DNA of 8,322 nt from Planctomycetota bacterium (GCA_002695115.1 NZOA01000048.1:4536-12857), one strand, 5' to 3'. Shown: positions 1 through 7,089, numbered from the stretch's first letter. Numbers and translations: made by a program. Notes: generated from the sequence alone by a model not told the origin.

Positions 1-3000
1 TTCGGATCGGCCCTGGGAACCGCGATCGGCGCCTGGGGTTCCCTGGCGCGAGCGGCAACGGTCGCCGCGTTCGGCAGGCCCGCGATCTTCACCTTGTGAC
101 GCGCCAGCTGCGCGGACGTCGCCTCGAGTGTTTGCGTCCCGGCCCCGGCAAGGAAGGTCTTCAGGATCGCGGCGATCCGTTCGCTCTGCGACCAGGTCTT
201 CCGATCGTAATAGGGCCCGGTGCGATCAGGGCGGGTACCCCACCAGCCGCCCTTGTAGTCTCCCTCGCGGTGGTAGAGACGAACGAGTGTCGTGAGAATT
301 TCACGGCGGGTAGCCGCGCTCCGGGCCCGGCTCAGACCGGCCGCCAGCCCGGAGACGGCCTCCTCGTTGTGCATGTACTTCAGTGCCCAGAAGGCACCCT
401 CTGAATAGGGTCCATCGATGGCCTCGAGGCAGACCTCGACCGCGTTGCAGCTCTCCAGGGCCCGTACCGCCAGGTGCGGGATGACGCGACCGGGATCGGC
501 CTGCTTGTAGAGCGGCTTCGCGGACGGCTTCGGCTGCCCGGACGATCGCAGGGTAAAGGGAAGAATGGCCTTGCCGGCCTCCCTGCGGCCAAGCCGTCCG
601 AGACTGATCAAAGCCTGGGCACGTACCCGCGGATTCTCATCTTTCAGCGCCTGCAGGAAGGGTTCCAGCGGCAGCTTGTCGAGCCCGGCCTTGTCATCGG
701 TCAGGGCTCGCAGGGCGGCCTCCCGGATGGAAGCGTCATCAAGCAGCTTGAGCAAGGAAGCGTTCGCCTCTTCGCCAAGGAGCTGCTTGAGGGTATAGAT
801 CGCGGCGATCCGGCCGTAGAGCGGCGCCTTGCTATCCGCAGAGAGACCGGTGAGGCCTGCGATCCGTTCCTTTCCCCCGCCGCGGCGCAGGAGCTCACGC
901 TGGGAATGGAGCCTGTGAACCGCCGAGGAAGACGAGAGATAGCCCACCAGGGAAGCTTCGCTGGCGCGGTTCAAATCCGGGAAAGGCTTCGGCGTGAACC
1001 CGGCTGGGGTCACCTGGGTTACGAAGCCGACGTTCGGACCGCTGAAGTTGAACTTACCGTTCTTCCAGCTCGAGACGTAGAGCCGGCCGCTGCCATCGAC
1101 ATCCATATCGGTCGGCCGGGGAAGCTTGAGGAAGACCTCCTGGTGGGCGTCAAAGGTCGCGCCGTTGGCCGGCAGGTTGTGGCGGTAGACCGTGCTGGTG
1201 CCCCAATCACAGGTGTAGAGAGCGTCGGCGTAGGGCTTTGGCCAGCGCAGGTCCTGGAAATACATCGCGCCGCAACCTGAGCCGCCTCCGTAATCCTTCA
1301 GCGGGGGCAGGCTCTCCTCGGTAAAGTTCAGGTAGAGCGAGGGGTAACCGTAGAGACCCGACTGGATGACGTGGCTGAGGCGAATATCCCAGCCGCCCCC
1401 GTCATTGGTGTTGTCCCGGGTATAGAGATTCAGATAGGGATCGACGCAGATGTCGACGATGTTGCGCTGGCCCCAGCTGAAAATCTCCATGCCGGTTCCG
1501 TCAAGCCGGACCCGCACGACCCCTCCCCCGCGCCGCGCGAGAACGGTGCCGTCCCTGCCCTTCGCCTGGGTGAAACCGAAATCACCGACGGCGATGTAGA
1601 GCCAGCCGTCGATACCCATACGAATTCCATTGGTCGTATGGTCCGCACCGCGGCGCCTGGTCTCCTCCGAGCTGATACCTGTGATGAGCGTCTCGTGGCG
1701 ATCAGCGACACCGTCACGATCATCATCGTGATAGACGGTGAATAAAGGCGGATGCAGGACCCAGAGGGAACCATTGTCGTAAAAGAGTCCGCGCGGATGG
1801 TCCATCTTCGCGAAGACGTTGATCTTGTCGGCCTCGCCATCTCCATCGGTGTCGATGCAACGAAGCACCTTTCCGCCGCCCGGCTTCTTACCGAGAGATC
1901 CCTGCTCATCGACCCCGACAAAGACCTCGCCGGTGACCGCCGCGGCTATGCAGACCGGGTAGTTCACCTCGGGCGGAGCGCCGAAGAGCGTCGCGTTGAA
2001 ACCCTCGGGCACCTTGACGTCGGCGACGCTCGATGCGCCGGTGGTGGCGACAGGAGCCGCCTTCCTGATCGCCTTGTTGAGCTTCGGCAACTGGGCGCTG
2101 GTATAGGCCTCGAACTCCCAGAAGCTGCCCCAATAGGACCCACTGGAGCCGAGGAACCTGACCCGAAGATGGCGGGTGCCGGGCGAATCGACCGTGTGCG
2201 GGGCAACCTGGCCTTTTTTCCTGTTTTTCGACTGGTCGACGATCGTCTTCCACTTCCTGCCGTCCCCCGAGGCATCCACCTGATAGCGATAGGCCGCGCC
2301 GGCCTTCTCCCAGTGAATGCGAAGAGAGCGAACGTGCCTGGCCGTGCCGAGATCTACCTGCCAGGTCTCGCCGGGGTCGCTGCCGTTGGCGCACCAGCGG
2401 GTGCTGAGATTTCCATCGTTGCCGTGCCTGGTGAGGTTGCCCTTGGCCGACTCCTGGCTGCTGGAGGAGGCCTTGCCGGCCATGGACAGGTTGCCCTTCT
2501 TGCGAAGCTTGCCCGTGACCCTCGGTTTCCCTCCTCCCCCGGCCGCCTTGGACGTCGGCACCAGGTTGATCGCGACAAGGGCTCGAATCGCCTCATCTGT
2601 TTTTTCCGTGCTGGGGGTGAAGCCTGCCTCGATGTCCTCGCCGCAGGCCCAGAGAAGTCCCCTGGCAACCATGTCGAGGTACTTCGGCTCGGCCATCGTC
2701 TCGTTGTAGTGGCCGATGGTGGTCGCGAAGACCTTTCCATCGCCGTAGCTGTTGGTCCAGACGCAGACCTGCGGCTTGTTGTCGCCCCGGCGCCTGGCCT
2801 GGCCGAGCACCGTCGCGGTATCAAAGAGCCTGATCGAATGGTAGAGCTCTCCCCTGGGAGCGACGAATTTCGAGCCGAAGCCCTTCATGATGGGATGGGC
2901 GGGCTTGACGTTGTCGACGGTAAAGGAATAGTGCGGCCCGTGCCCGGGCGACTGCATGCCGACGAACTCGAACCACTGGTCGTCGCCTGTGCGATAGCAG

Positions 3001-3392
3001 TGCATGGCGCAGTGGATCAGCAGCGCCGGCAGGCCATCGCGGTGCGGCCGGAGGATGTTGGCGACGAACTCCTTGTCGTTGACGCCGGCGAAGCACTCAT
3101 TGTGAACCACGACGTCAAAGCCCTCGGACCAGTCGCGATCCTGGTAGAGAGGTATCTTCGTATTGGTGGTGCTGCCGCCCTGGCGGGCGACGGTCCAGAC
3201 GACGTTCGCCCGGGCCGAGATGCCGCGTGTGAGGATCAGCTTCTGGCGGTCGTAGTCATGGCAGCAGCCGCCTGTGACCAGCAGGGCCTGGAGCGGCCGG
3301 CTCTTCTTCGCGGCGGCCTTCCCGGCATCCTGGGCGGAGCCCGGAACAGCGATGCCGGCAGCGAGCATCAACGGGAGCAGAAAACGTTTCAT
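1..3392 (-). CDS. Secreted PVC-type dehydrogenase: ThuA, discoidin, beta-propeller and HEAT repeats (3' end cut by window edge)
   Basis: One uninterrupted frame of 1130 codons runs from an ATG at 3390-3392 off the left edge with no stop. Residues 1-20 (MKRFLLPLML..., ending GSA before QD) look like a Sec signal peptide, so the protein should work outside the inner membrane. Residues 35-250 resemble a ThuA-like domain (LLVTGGCCHDYD at 38-48, IHCAMHCY 126-133, GHGPHYSF 150-157, ATTIGHYNE 223-231). Residues 300-430 resemble an F5/8 type C (discoidin) domain (LSTRWCANG 329-337, WQVDLG 344-349). Residues 455-800 match the PVC 'putative membrane-bound dehydrogenase' propeller, with EF-hand-like loops DTDGDGEAD (514-522) and DDDRDGVAD (556-564). 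Residues 840-1090 are helical HEAT-like repeats. No CxxCH is visible. In this family a cytochrome c domain usually follows the IAVPRADP-type linker seen at the edge, so the haem domain probably lies outside the window. Substrate unknown; sugar or polysaccharide oxidation is only a guess. Confidence 0.9.
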   Translation of the reverse strand, partial: MKRFLLPLMLAAGIAVPGSAQDAGKAAAKKSRPLQALLVTGGCCHDYDRQKLILTRGISARANVVWTVARQGGSTTNTKIPLYQDRDWSEGFDVVVHNECFAGVNDKEFVANILRPHRDGLPALLIHCAMHCYRTGDDQWFEFVGMQSPGHGPHYSFTVDNVKPAHPIMKGFGSKFVAPRGELYHSIRLFDTATVLGQARRRGDNKPQVCVWTNSYGDGKVFATTIGHYNETMAEPKYLDMVARGLLWACGEDIEAGFTPSTEKTDEAIRALVAINLVPTSKAAGGGGKPRVTGKLRKKGNLSMAGKASSSSQESAKGNLTRHGNDGNLSTRWCANGSDPGETWQVDLGTARHVRSLRIHWEKAGAAYRYQVDASGDGRKWKTIVDQSKNRKKGQVAPHTVDSPGTRHLRVRFLGSSGSYWGSFWEFEAYTSAQLPKLNKAIRKAAPVATTGASSVADVKVPEGFNATLFGAPPEVNYPVCIAAAVTGEVFVGVDEQGSLGKKPGGGKVLRCIDTDGDGEADKINVFAKMDHPRGLFYDNGSLWVLHPPLFTVYHDDDRDGVADRHETLITGISSEETRRRGADHTTNGIRMGIDGWLYIAVGDFGFTQAKGRDGTVLARRGGGVVRVRLDGTGMEIFSWGQRNIVDICVDPYLNLYTRDNTNDGGGWDIRLSHVIQSGLYGYPSLYLNFTEESLPPLKDYGGGSGCGAMYFQDLRWPKPYADALYTCDWGTSTVYRHNLPANGATFDAHQEVFLKLPRPTDMDVDGSGRLYVSSWKNGKFNFSGPNVGFVTQVTPAGFTPKPFPDLNRASEASLVGYLSSSSAVHRLHSQRELLRRGGGKERIAGLTGLSADSKAPLYGRIAAIYTLKQLLGEEANASLLKLLDDASIREAALRALTDDKAGLDKLPLEPFLQALKDENPRVRAQALISLGRLGRREAGKAILPFTLRSSGQPKPSAKPLYKQADPGRVIPHLAVRALESCNAVEVCLEAIDGPYSEGAFWALKYMHNEEAVSGLAAGLSRARSAATRREILTTLVRLYHREGDYKGGWWGTRPDRTGPYYDRKTWSQSERIAAILKTFLAGAGTQTLEATSAQLARHKVKIAGLPNAATVAARAREPQAPIAVPRADP

Positions 3393-3403
3393 CACTTCAA
3401 GAA

Positions 3404-3429
3404 CCTCCGGAAAGGGAAGGCGTCCGGAG
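3404..3429 (-). promoter_or_regulatory. Shine-Dalgarno inside a perfect 7-bp hairpin, upstream of the PVC-type gene
   Basis: On the minus strand the Shine-Dalgarno GGAGG (3408-3404) lies 11 bases before the ATG at 3392. It sits in the 3' arm of a perfect hairpin: CTCCGGA (3429-3423), an 11-base loop, then TCCGGAG (3411-3405). If folded, this would hide most of the ribosome binding site. The pairing is read directly from the sequence; a regulatory role is inference. Confidence 0.5.
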
Positions 3430-3462
3430 CCTGGCCACAGGCACAGACAAGGGCCGCTTCCC
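3414..3462 (-). promoter_or_regulatory. Alternative leader stem that competes with the Shine-Dalgarno hairpin
   Basis: On the minus strand GGGAAGCG (3462-3455) can pair with CGCCTTCCC (3422-3414), giving 8 bp with one bulged C. It encloses a second hairpin, GCCTG-TGGC-CAGGC (3442-3429). The 3' arm of the outer stem is the loop of the Shine-Dalgarno hairpin, so the two folds either exclude each other or form a pseudoknot. No known riboswitch class is recognised. Confidence 0.3.
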
Positions 3463-3557
3463 GTAAGCTTGATCTCAATGCAGCAAAGAACCGGAATCTT
3501 AAGTCCTTCGTGGGCGTTTTCATAGCGCCGGGAGCTCGACGGAACAGCCGGGGCGGC

Positions 3558-4463
3558 TCAATCCCGCTCCTCATCCTTGCGCCAGATCTTGCGTACCTTG
3601 CCATCGGAACCCATGTCGATCACGCAATCGGAATCATCGCGCGGCGGCGCGGAGGGCGTCTCCTCCACCGGAGTTCCTGTGGGCGGCGCGGCGCCAAACG
3701 GAAACCCCCGGCTCCGGGCGTTTCCGTTCCCGGGCGCCCCGCCACCGAAGAGCCCGCCAAAGAAACGCCCGAGGGCGGGCCCCTGCTTCAGGGCTTCCTC
3801 CGCCCGCACCCGCAGCAGCTCGACCTGGGCGAGGAATAAGACCATCAGGCCAATCAAGGCGGAAAGGACACCGCCCCAGACACCCAGGACAGCCAATACG
3901 ACGAGACCTATCCCGACGAGTTGTCCAACCCGAACGGCGATATGGGTGGCCCTCAGGTAAGGCAGCTTCAGGGCGAGAAACGCGCGCAGTATCCTGCCTC
4001 CATCCATTGGAAAACCAGGCAGCAGGTTGAAAACCCCAAGAACCAGGTTCGCCCACATGAGAGCCTGCAGGAACAGGTTCTTTTCCGGTAAAACCTGTGG
4101 AAACAGAAACCACAGGCAGAAGGCCAGGCCGGCGATGACGAAATTAACCAGCGGCCCGGCGGCGGTGATAAGGAGCTCCTGGCGCGGCACCCGCGGACTG
4201 CGCTCGAACATTGCCATCCCGCCAAGCATGGTCAGCTTGATCTCCCGGGTGTTGATGCCATAGCGACGCGCAGTCAGGCAGTGACCCAGCTCATGCAGCA
4301 GCAGGCAGCCATAAACACAGACCGTAAAAAACAGGGCCGCGAAAAAAGACCCATCAAAAACCGTCACCTGAAATTCAGTGGCCAACACGAACATAACCAG
4401 CCAGAAACTCCAATGCGCCCTGACCGGAATACCGAAAGCCTTGAAAAGCTGAGTAGAGGCCAC
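3558..4463 (-). CDS. M50-family (site-2-protease type) intramembrane zinc metalloprotease
   Basis: This 301-residue membrane protein has the two hallmarks of peptidase family M50: the zinc motif HELGH at residues 57-61 (two His ligands and the catalytic Glu) and NLLPGFPMDGG at 146-156, whose Asp154 is the expected third ligand. Hydrophobic segments lie at about 17-32, 39-61, 98-122 and 178-215, and the early GIPVRAHWSF is typical of the family. Such enzymes cut transmembrane substrates within the membrane, often to release a regulator; the substrate here is unknown. No CBS or PDZ domain is present. Instead, residues from about 225 form a Gly/Pro-rich linker and a charged tail (CVIDMGSDGKVRKIW from 280). 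I chose the GTG at 4463 because AGGAAGG lies 8 bases upstream. An in-frame GTG at 4505 would add 14 residues but has no ribosome binding site. The TGA stop lies 165 bases before the PVC-type gene. Confidence 0.9.
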   Translation of the reverse strand: MASTQLFKAFGIPVRAHWSFWLVMFVLATEFQVTVFDGSFFAALFFTVCVYGCLLLHELGHCLTARRYGINTREIKLTMLGGMAMFERSPRVPRQELLITAAGPLVNFVIAGLAFCLWFLFPQVLPEKNLFLQALMWANLVLGVFNLLPGFPMDGGRILRAFLALKLPYLRATHIAVRVGQLVGIGLVVLAVLGVWGGVLSALIGLMVLFLAQVELLRVRAEEALKQGPALGRFFGGLFGGGAPGNGNARSRGFPFGAAPPTGTPVEETPSAPPRDDSDCVIDMGSDGKVRKIWRKDEERD

Positions 4464-4471
4464 GAGTGAAG

Positions 4472-4478
4472 CCTTCCT
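4472..4478 (-). promoter_or_regulatory. Shine-Dalgarno deciding the M50 protease start
   Basis: AGGAAGG on the minus strand is followed by 8 bases (CTTCACTC) and then the GTG at 4463-4461. No comparable purine-rich site precedes the upstream in-frame GTG at 4505-4503, which favours the shorter protein. Confidence 0.55.
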
Positions 4479-4596
4479 AATCAATGGGTAGATTGCCTTA
4501 GCCACCTGAGTCTAACGCAATCCATTTGCCAGAAGAGTTTTTTCGAATCTTTAATTCAGCGGGGTTCACCGAAGTGATTGTTTTTAAATGACTTGT

Positions 4597-4608
4597 ATTC
4601 CCGGGAAT
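4597..4608. repeat. Perfect 12-bp palindrome ATTCCCGGGAAT
   Basis: ATTCCCGGGAAT is its own reverse complement. It flanks the AT-rich patch upstream of the M50 gene, so it could be an operator for a dimeric regulator. A palindrome of this length can also occur by chance in a window this size, so function is unproven. Confidence 0.35.
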
Positions 4609-4641
4609 GGAAAGGAGTCCGTTCTGTACCGCTGCGCATTA

Positions 4642-4656
4642 CTGCCAGCATGGCAG
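4642..4656. repeat. Short inverted repeat CTGCCA-GCA-TGGCAG
   Basis: A perfect 6-bp stem with a 3-base loop lies about 45 bases downstream of the symporter stop on the minus strand. No T-run follows on either strand, so it is not a classical intrinsic terminator. It might be an RNA 3'-end stem or simply chance. Confidence 0.3.
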
Positions 4657-4668
4657 GTGGAAGACCTG

Positions 4669-4696
4669 AAAAGGCAGCCAGGGCCGCTGGGGGCTG
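4669..4696 (-). terminator. Weak candidate terminator after the symporter gene
   Basis: Just past the symporter TGA, the minus strand reads CAGCC (4696-4692), a 12-base GC-rich loop, GGCTG (4679-4675), then CC and TTTT (4672-4669). The stem is only 5 bp and the T-run is short, so this is a tentative call based on position and shape. Confidence 0.25.
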
Positions 4697-4699
4697 GAT

Positions 4700-6694
4700 T
4701 CAGCTGCCGGAAGAGGCCGACCGCTTGTGGAAATACTTACGCACCAGGTCCTCCGGGGGAGGCGGGCCCAGGCGCGTTACCACGTAACCGGCCACGAAGC
4801 TGACCAGCAGACCGACGATGATCGGATCGAAATCCATGAGGCGGTAGGGTCTGAAGAAGCTCCCGTTGGCCCAGATCCCCCCGACGTACATCGACAGGTG
4901 GGCTGCAAAACCCCCCAGCATGCCGGCCATGCAGCCCTCGACGTTTGAGCGCGGCCAGTAGATGGCGTAGACCACCGGGGCGAGGAAACAGGCCGCCAGC
5001 CCGCTGCCGGTGTAGACGATGATATCCTGCAGGAACTGCGGCGGGTTGACCGCCCCCAGGAGCGCCGCGGCCCCCACCACCAGGGTAAAGAGATAGCTCA
5101 GCCACTTGAGGCGACGCTCCGAAGCGCCAGGGTTCATGTTGCGCTGGTAGATGTCACGCACCAGGCCCGATGAGATCATCAGCAGGAAGCTGTCGACCGT
5201 CGACATCACCGCCGCGAAGGGGGCGGCGATGAGCAGACCGGCCAGCCAGCCGGCGCCGACGTTCTCGGTCAGGAAGACCGCCATGGCCGGCATGATGCGG
5301 TCGCTCTCGGCATCCATGCCGGGCATCAGCACCCGGGCGCAACAGAAGATGATCACCAGCGGGAAGTAGATCAGCGAATAGTAGATCGCCACGGTGAAGA
5401 TCGAACGCCGCAGGGTCACGGTATTGTTGAACGCCATGAGCCGCACCATGCTGGCCGGCTGGCCGGAGCCCGAGATCGCCCACATGAAGAAGAAAGAGAT
5501 CACCAGGCTCAGGGGAAGAAACCCGGCATCACTGCTCGGGCTTGGACCGGGACCGGTGACGTAGACTCCCTTGCGCCCTTCCTCGGCTCCGTAGGCATAG
5601 TCTTCGAGCGCGAGCTCGCTGAAAATAAGATCGCGCCGGACCCGGTCGCCTTCGTTTTTGAGAACCTGCTCGCGGTCCCCGACAGTGGTGATCTCGAGAA
5701 CGTTTACCCCGGGCCACCTGGTCCCGGCGGCGACCCCTCCACTGTCATCGATGATACGGAAGAGGCGCGCCTCCGCGCCCTCAGCCGTCCCCGACGCCAG
5801 GACCCAGGCTCCTTTGCCCAGCGAGGCACCTTCCTCCAGGGGCGCAGGGCTCAGAAATGTCACGGTGCCCTTGCGCGGCGGACTCATTTCAGCCATCCGC
5901 AAGGTGGCGTGCTCCAGCGGCCCGACCCCCTCCGGCGCCTGCTGGCCGACGAGGTAGAGCGCCAGCGGCAGCATGACGATGACCCCGCAGACCATGACGA
6001 TGCCCTGCATGACATCGGTCCAGACCACGGCCTGGAAGCCGCCGTAGGTCGTATAGGCGACCACGGCGAGACCGAAGCCCAGCAGGCAGAGCAGGTAGGC
6101 GGGATCCACGCCTTCAAAGAAGGAGAGCCCGCCGAGAGAGGCCCCCAGGTAATCGGTGGCCGACTCGAAAACCGCGACGCCATCCAGGAGCGTCTTCAGC
6201 ATCAGGCTGCCGGCCTTGAACTGGGCGATGAGATTGAAGGACATGAAGAAGACGATCAGCGCAACGGCCAGCAGCCCGAAGCTCGCGCTCCGGAAGCGGT
6301 CCCGGATCACGTCGGGAACCGTGATGGCCCCCGATCTGCGGGCCACCTGGTTCAGGCGCTTGCCGATGAAACCCATCGTGCAGATCGGGAAGATGATGTA
6401 GCTGCCGATCCACAGGCCCAGGATCCAGCCGTGGCTGTAGATCTTCGATGGGAAGCCGGTGAAGCTCCCTCCCGACGCGCTGGTGGCCGCGAAGGTCAGG
6501 GCGAAGGCCCACACTCCGAGCCCCCGATTGCCGAGAAAGTACTCGTTGAGAAAACTGCCGCCCCTGCGCAGGTGGTTGGAGATGATCGCCAGCGAGAAGA
6601 CAGCCATGGTGTAGAGCAGGAAGGTAACCAGCGCAGGGGTAAATCCACCGGCGGCGGCGACAATCGGGCTGGAAAAAAGAGGCCCGCCGCTCAT
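4700..6694 (-). CDS. PanF-like sodium:solute symporter (SSS family) with a large soluble insertion
   Basis: This 664-residue polytopic protein belongs to the sodium:solute symporter family (LeuT fold), which imports organic solutes with Na+. Family signatures include LNEYFLGNRGLG (49-60), the YTTYGGFQAVVWTDVMQG block (214-231) and the Ser/Thr-rich helix FAAVMSTVDSFLL (493-505), where the Na2 sodium-site residues normally sit. The FFFMWAISGSGQPASMVRLM stretch (401-420) and the YhdT-like partner point to the pantothenate permease (PanF) branch; the substrate is inferred, not shown. E. coli PanF has about 480 residues. Much of the excess here is a hydrophilic stretch at about 252-390, between two membrane segments, probably on the outer face. 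The ATG overlaps the upstream stop as ATGA and has a strong Shine-Dalgarno (GGAGGTGA, 6706-6699), so translation is probably coupled. No frameshift is seen. Confidence 0.93.
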   Translation of the reverse strand: MSGGPLFSSPIVAAAGGFTPALVTFLLYTMAVFSLAIISNHLRRGGSFLNEYFLGNRGLGVWAFALTFAATSASGGSFTGFPSKIYSHGWILGLWIGSYIIFPICTMGFIGKRLNQVARRSGAITVPDVIRDRFRSASFGLLAVALIVFFMSFNLIAQFKAGSLMLKTLLDGVAVFESATDYLGASLGGLSFFEGVDPAYLLCLLGFGLAVVAYTTYGGFQAVVWTDVMQGIVMVCGVIVMLPLALYLVGQQAPEGVGPLEHATLRMAEMSPPRKGTVTFLSPAPLEEGASLGKGAWVLASGTAEGAEARLFRIIDDSGGVAAGTRWPGVNVLEITTVGDREQVLKNEGDRVRRDLIFSELALEDYAYGAEEGRKGVYVTGPGPSPSSDAGFLPLSLVISFFFMWAISGSGQPASMVRLMAFNNTVTLRRSIFTVAIYYSLIYFPLVIIFCCARVLMPGMDAESDRIMPAMAVFLTENVGAGWLAGLLIAAPFAAVMSTVDSFLLMISSGLVRDIYQRNMNPGASERRLKWLSYLFTLVVGAAALLGAVNPPQFLQDIIVYTGSGLAACFLAPVVYAIYWPRSNVEGCMAGMLGGFAAHLSMYVGGIWANGSFFRPYRLMDFDPIIVGLLVSFVAGYVVTRLGPPPPEDLVRKYFHKRSASSGS

Positions 6695-7032
6695 GGGCTC
6701 ACCTCCCCGGCGACGGTTTCCGCCTCAGGGGGAGCGTCCTCCCCGAGATCGCCATCCTTCATGTAGAAGAAGCAGAACCACAAGGTAAAGACGTCGGCGA
6801 GGAGCCAGGGCACGGCGATTCCCCAGAAGAGCCAGGACGGGATGCCCCAGACCGTGCTGAATTCTTTCTCATCGAAGGTGTCCGGGAAACCGTTCAGGTA
6901 GCAATAGGGCACGGCCCACAGGAGCGCCGCGACCCACAGCATCAGGATGATGAAAGCTTCCCGCCGGGAGTCGAGGAAGACCGGATCCCAGGGGGTGTTC
7001 TCAGGTTCCAGGTTGTTCTCTGGCTCGTTCAT
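6691..7032 (-). CDS. YhdT/DUF997-like small membrane protein, partner of the PanF-like symporter
   Basis: This 113-residue protein has an acidic N-terminus (MNEPENNLEPEN), two hydrophobic segments at about 26-46 and 65-90, and an acidic C-terminal tail (MKDGDLGED from 91). The DSRREAFIILMLW start of helix 1, the GIPSWLFWG entry to helix 2 and the charged end after it resemble YhdT (DUF997). The yhdT gene lies next to panF in E. coli; its function is not established, though an accessory role with the transporter is a reasonable guess. Its TGA overlaps the symporter ATG by four bases (ATGA). I chose the ATG at 7032; an in-frame TTG at 7050 would add six residues and has no nearby Shine-Dalgarno. 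The ATG itself has only a weak, close GGGGA. The assignment rests on pattern and context, not on an alignment. Confidence 0.8.
   Translation of the reverse strand: MNEPENNLEPENTPWDPVFLDSRREAFIILMLWVAALLWAVPYCYLNGFPDTFDEKEFSTVWGIPSWLFWGIAVPWLLADVFTLWFCFFYMKDGDLGEDAPPEAETVAGEVSP
6699..6706 (-). promoter_or_regulatory. Strong Shine-Dalgarno of the symporter, inside the end of the upstream gene
   Basis: GGAGGTGA reads on the minus strand, with 7 bases from GGAGG to the ATG at 6694. It lies within the last codons of the YhdT-like gene. With the ATGA overlap, this supports translational coupling and fixes the symporter start. Confidence 0.7.
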
Positions 7033-7089
7033 CTGTCCCCGCCGGATCAAATTCAGTACTTAAGCTGACACTCTCCACCTGAGCGAATT

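Larger units (their letters stand above)
4464..4699. other. Intergenic region between symporter and M50 protease genes, with an AT-rich patch
   Basis: This 236-base gap lies between two minus-strand genes. Its middle (about 4520-4600) is clearly richer in A and T than the rest of the window, including T6 at 4539-4544 and T5 at 4581-4585. That suits a promoter for the M50 gene, but I find no convincing -35/-10 pair. A small stem TCAC-TTCG-GTGA with a UUCG loop reads on the minus strand at about 4568-4579. No gene or small ORF here looks real. Confidence 0.5.

Noticed and set aside
165..812. A 15-base direct repeat with internal symmetry (GATCGCGGCGATCCG at 165-179 and 798-812)
   Set aside because: Both copies encode RIAAI in helical repeats of the same protein with the same codons, which explains the match without a separate element.
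474..1280. A 268-codon plus-strand open frame
   Set aside because: It is antisense to the HEAT-repeat and propeller part of the PVC-type gene, shows no domain, and begins and ends inside that gene.
2211..2230. Homopolymer runs (T6 and T5) that might mark a frameshift or slippery site in the PVC-type gene
   Set aside because: The minus-strand frame reads through cleanly with the discoidin-like domain intact on both sides, and the A-run is not in the codon phase needed for a classical -1 slippery heptamer.
3392..3604. A 70-codon minus-strand frame filling the gap between the M50 and PVC-type genes
   Set aside because: It starts inside the M50 gene in another frame and ends at the start of the PVC-type gene, has no domain or good ribosome binding site, and overlaps the structured leader.
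1752..3839. A 695-codon open frame on the plus strand
   Set aside because: It lies antisense to the PVC-type gene and the end of the M50 gene, both with clear domain motifs. Long antisense open frames are expected in GC-rich coding DNA, and its translation shows no recognisable domain.
4565..4586. Plus-strand stem TCAC-CGAA-GTGA followed by a T-run, resembling a terminator
   Set aside because: The stem is only 4 bp, and no plus-strand gene lies upstream that would need a terminator here.
5909..6766. A 285-codon plus-strand open frame
   Set aside because: It is antisense to the symporter and the end of the YhdT-like gene. Its composition (strings of Glu, Asp, Arg, Gln) is typical of a reversed membrane-protein gene.
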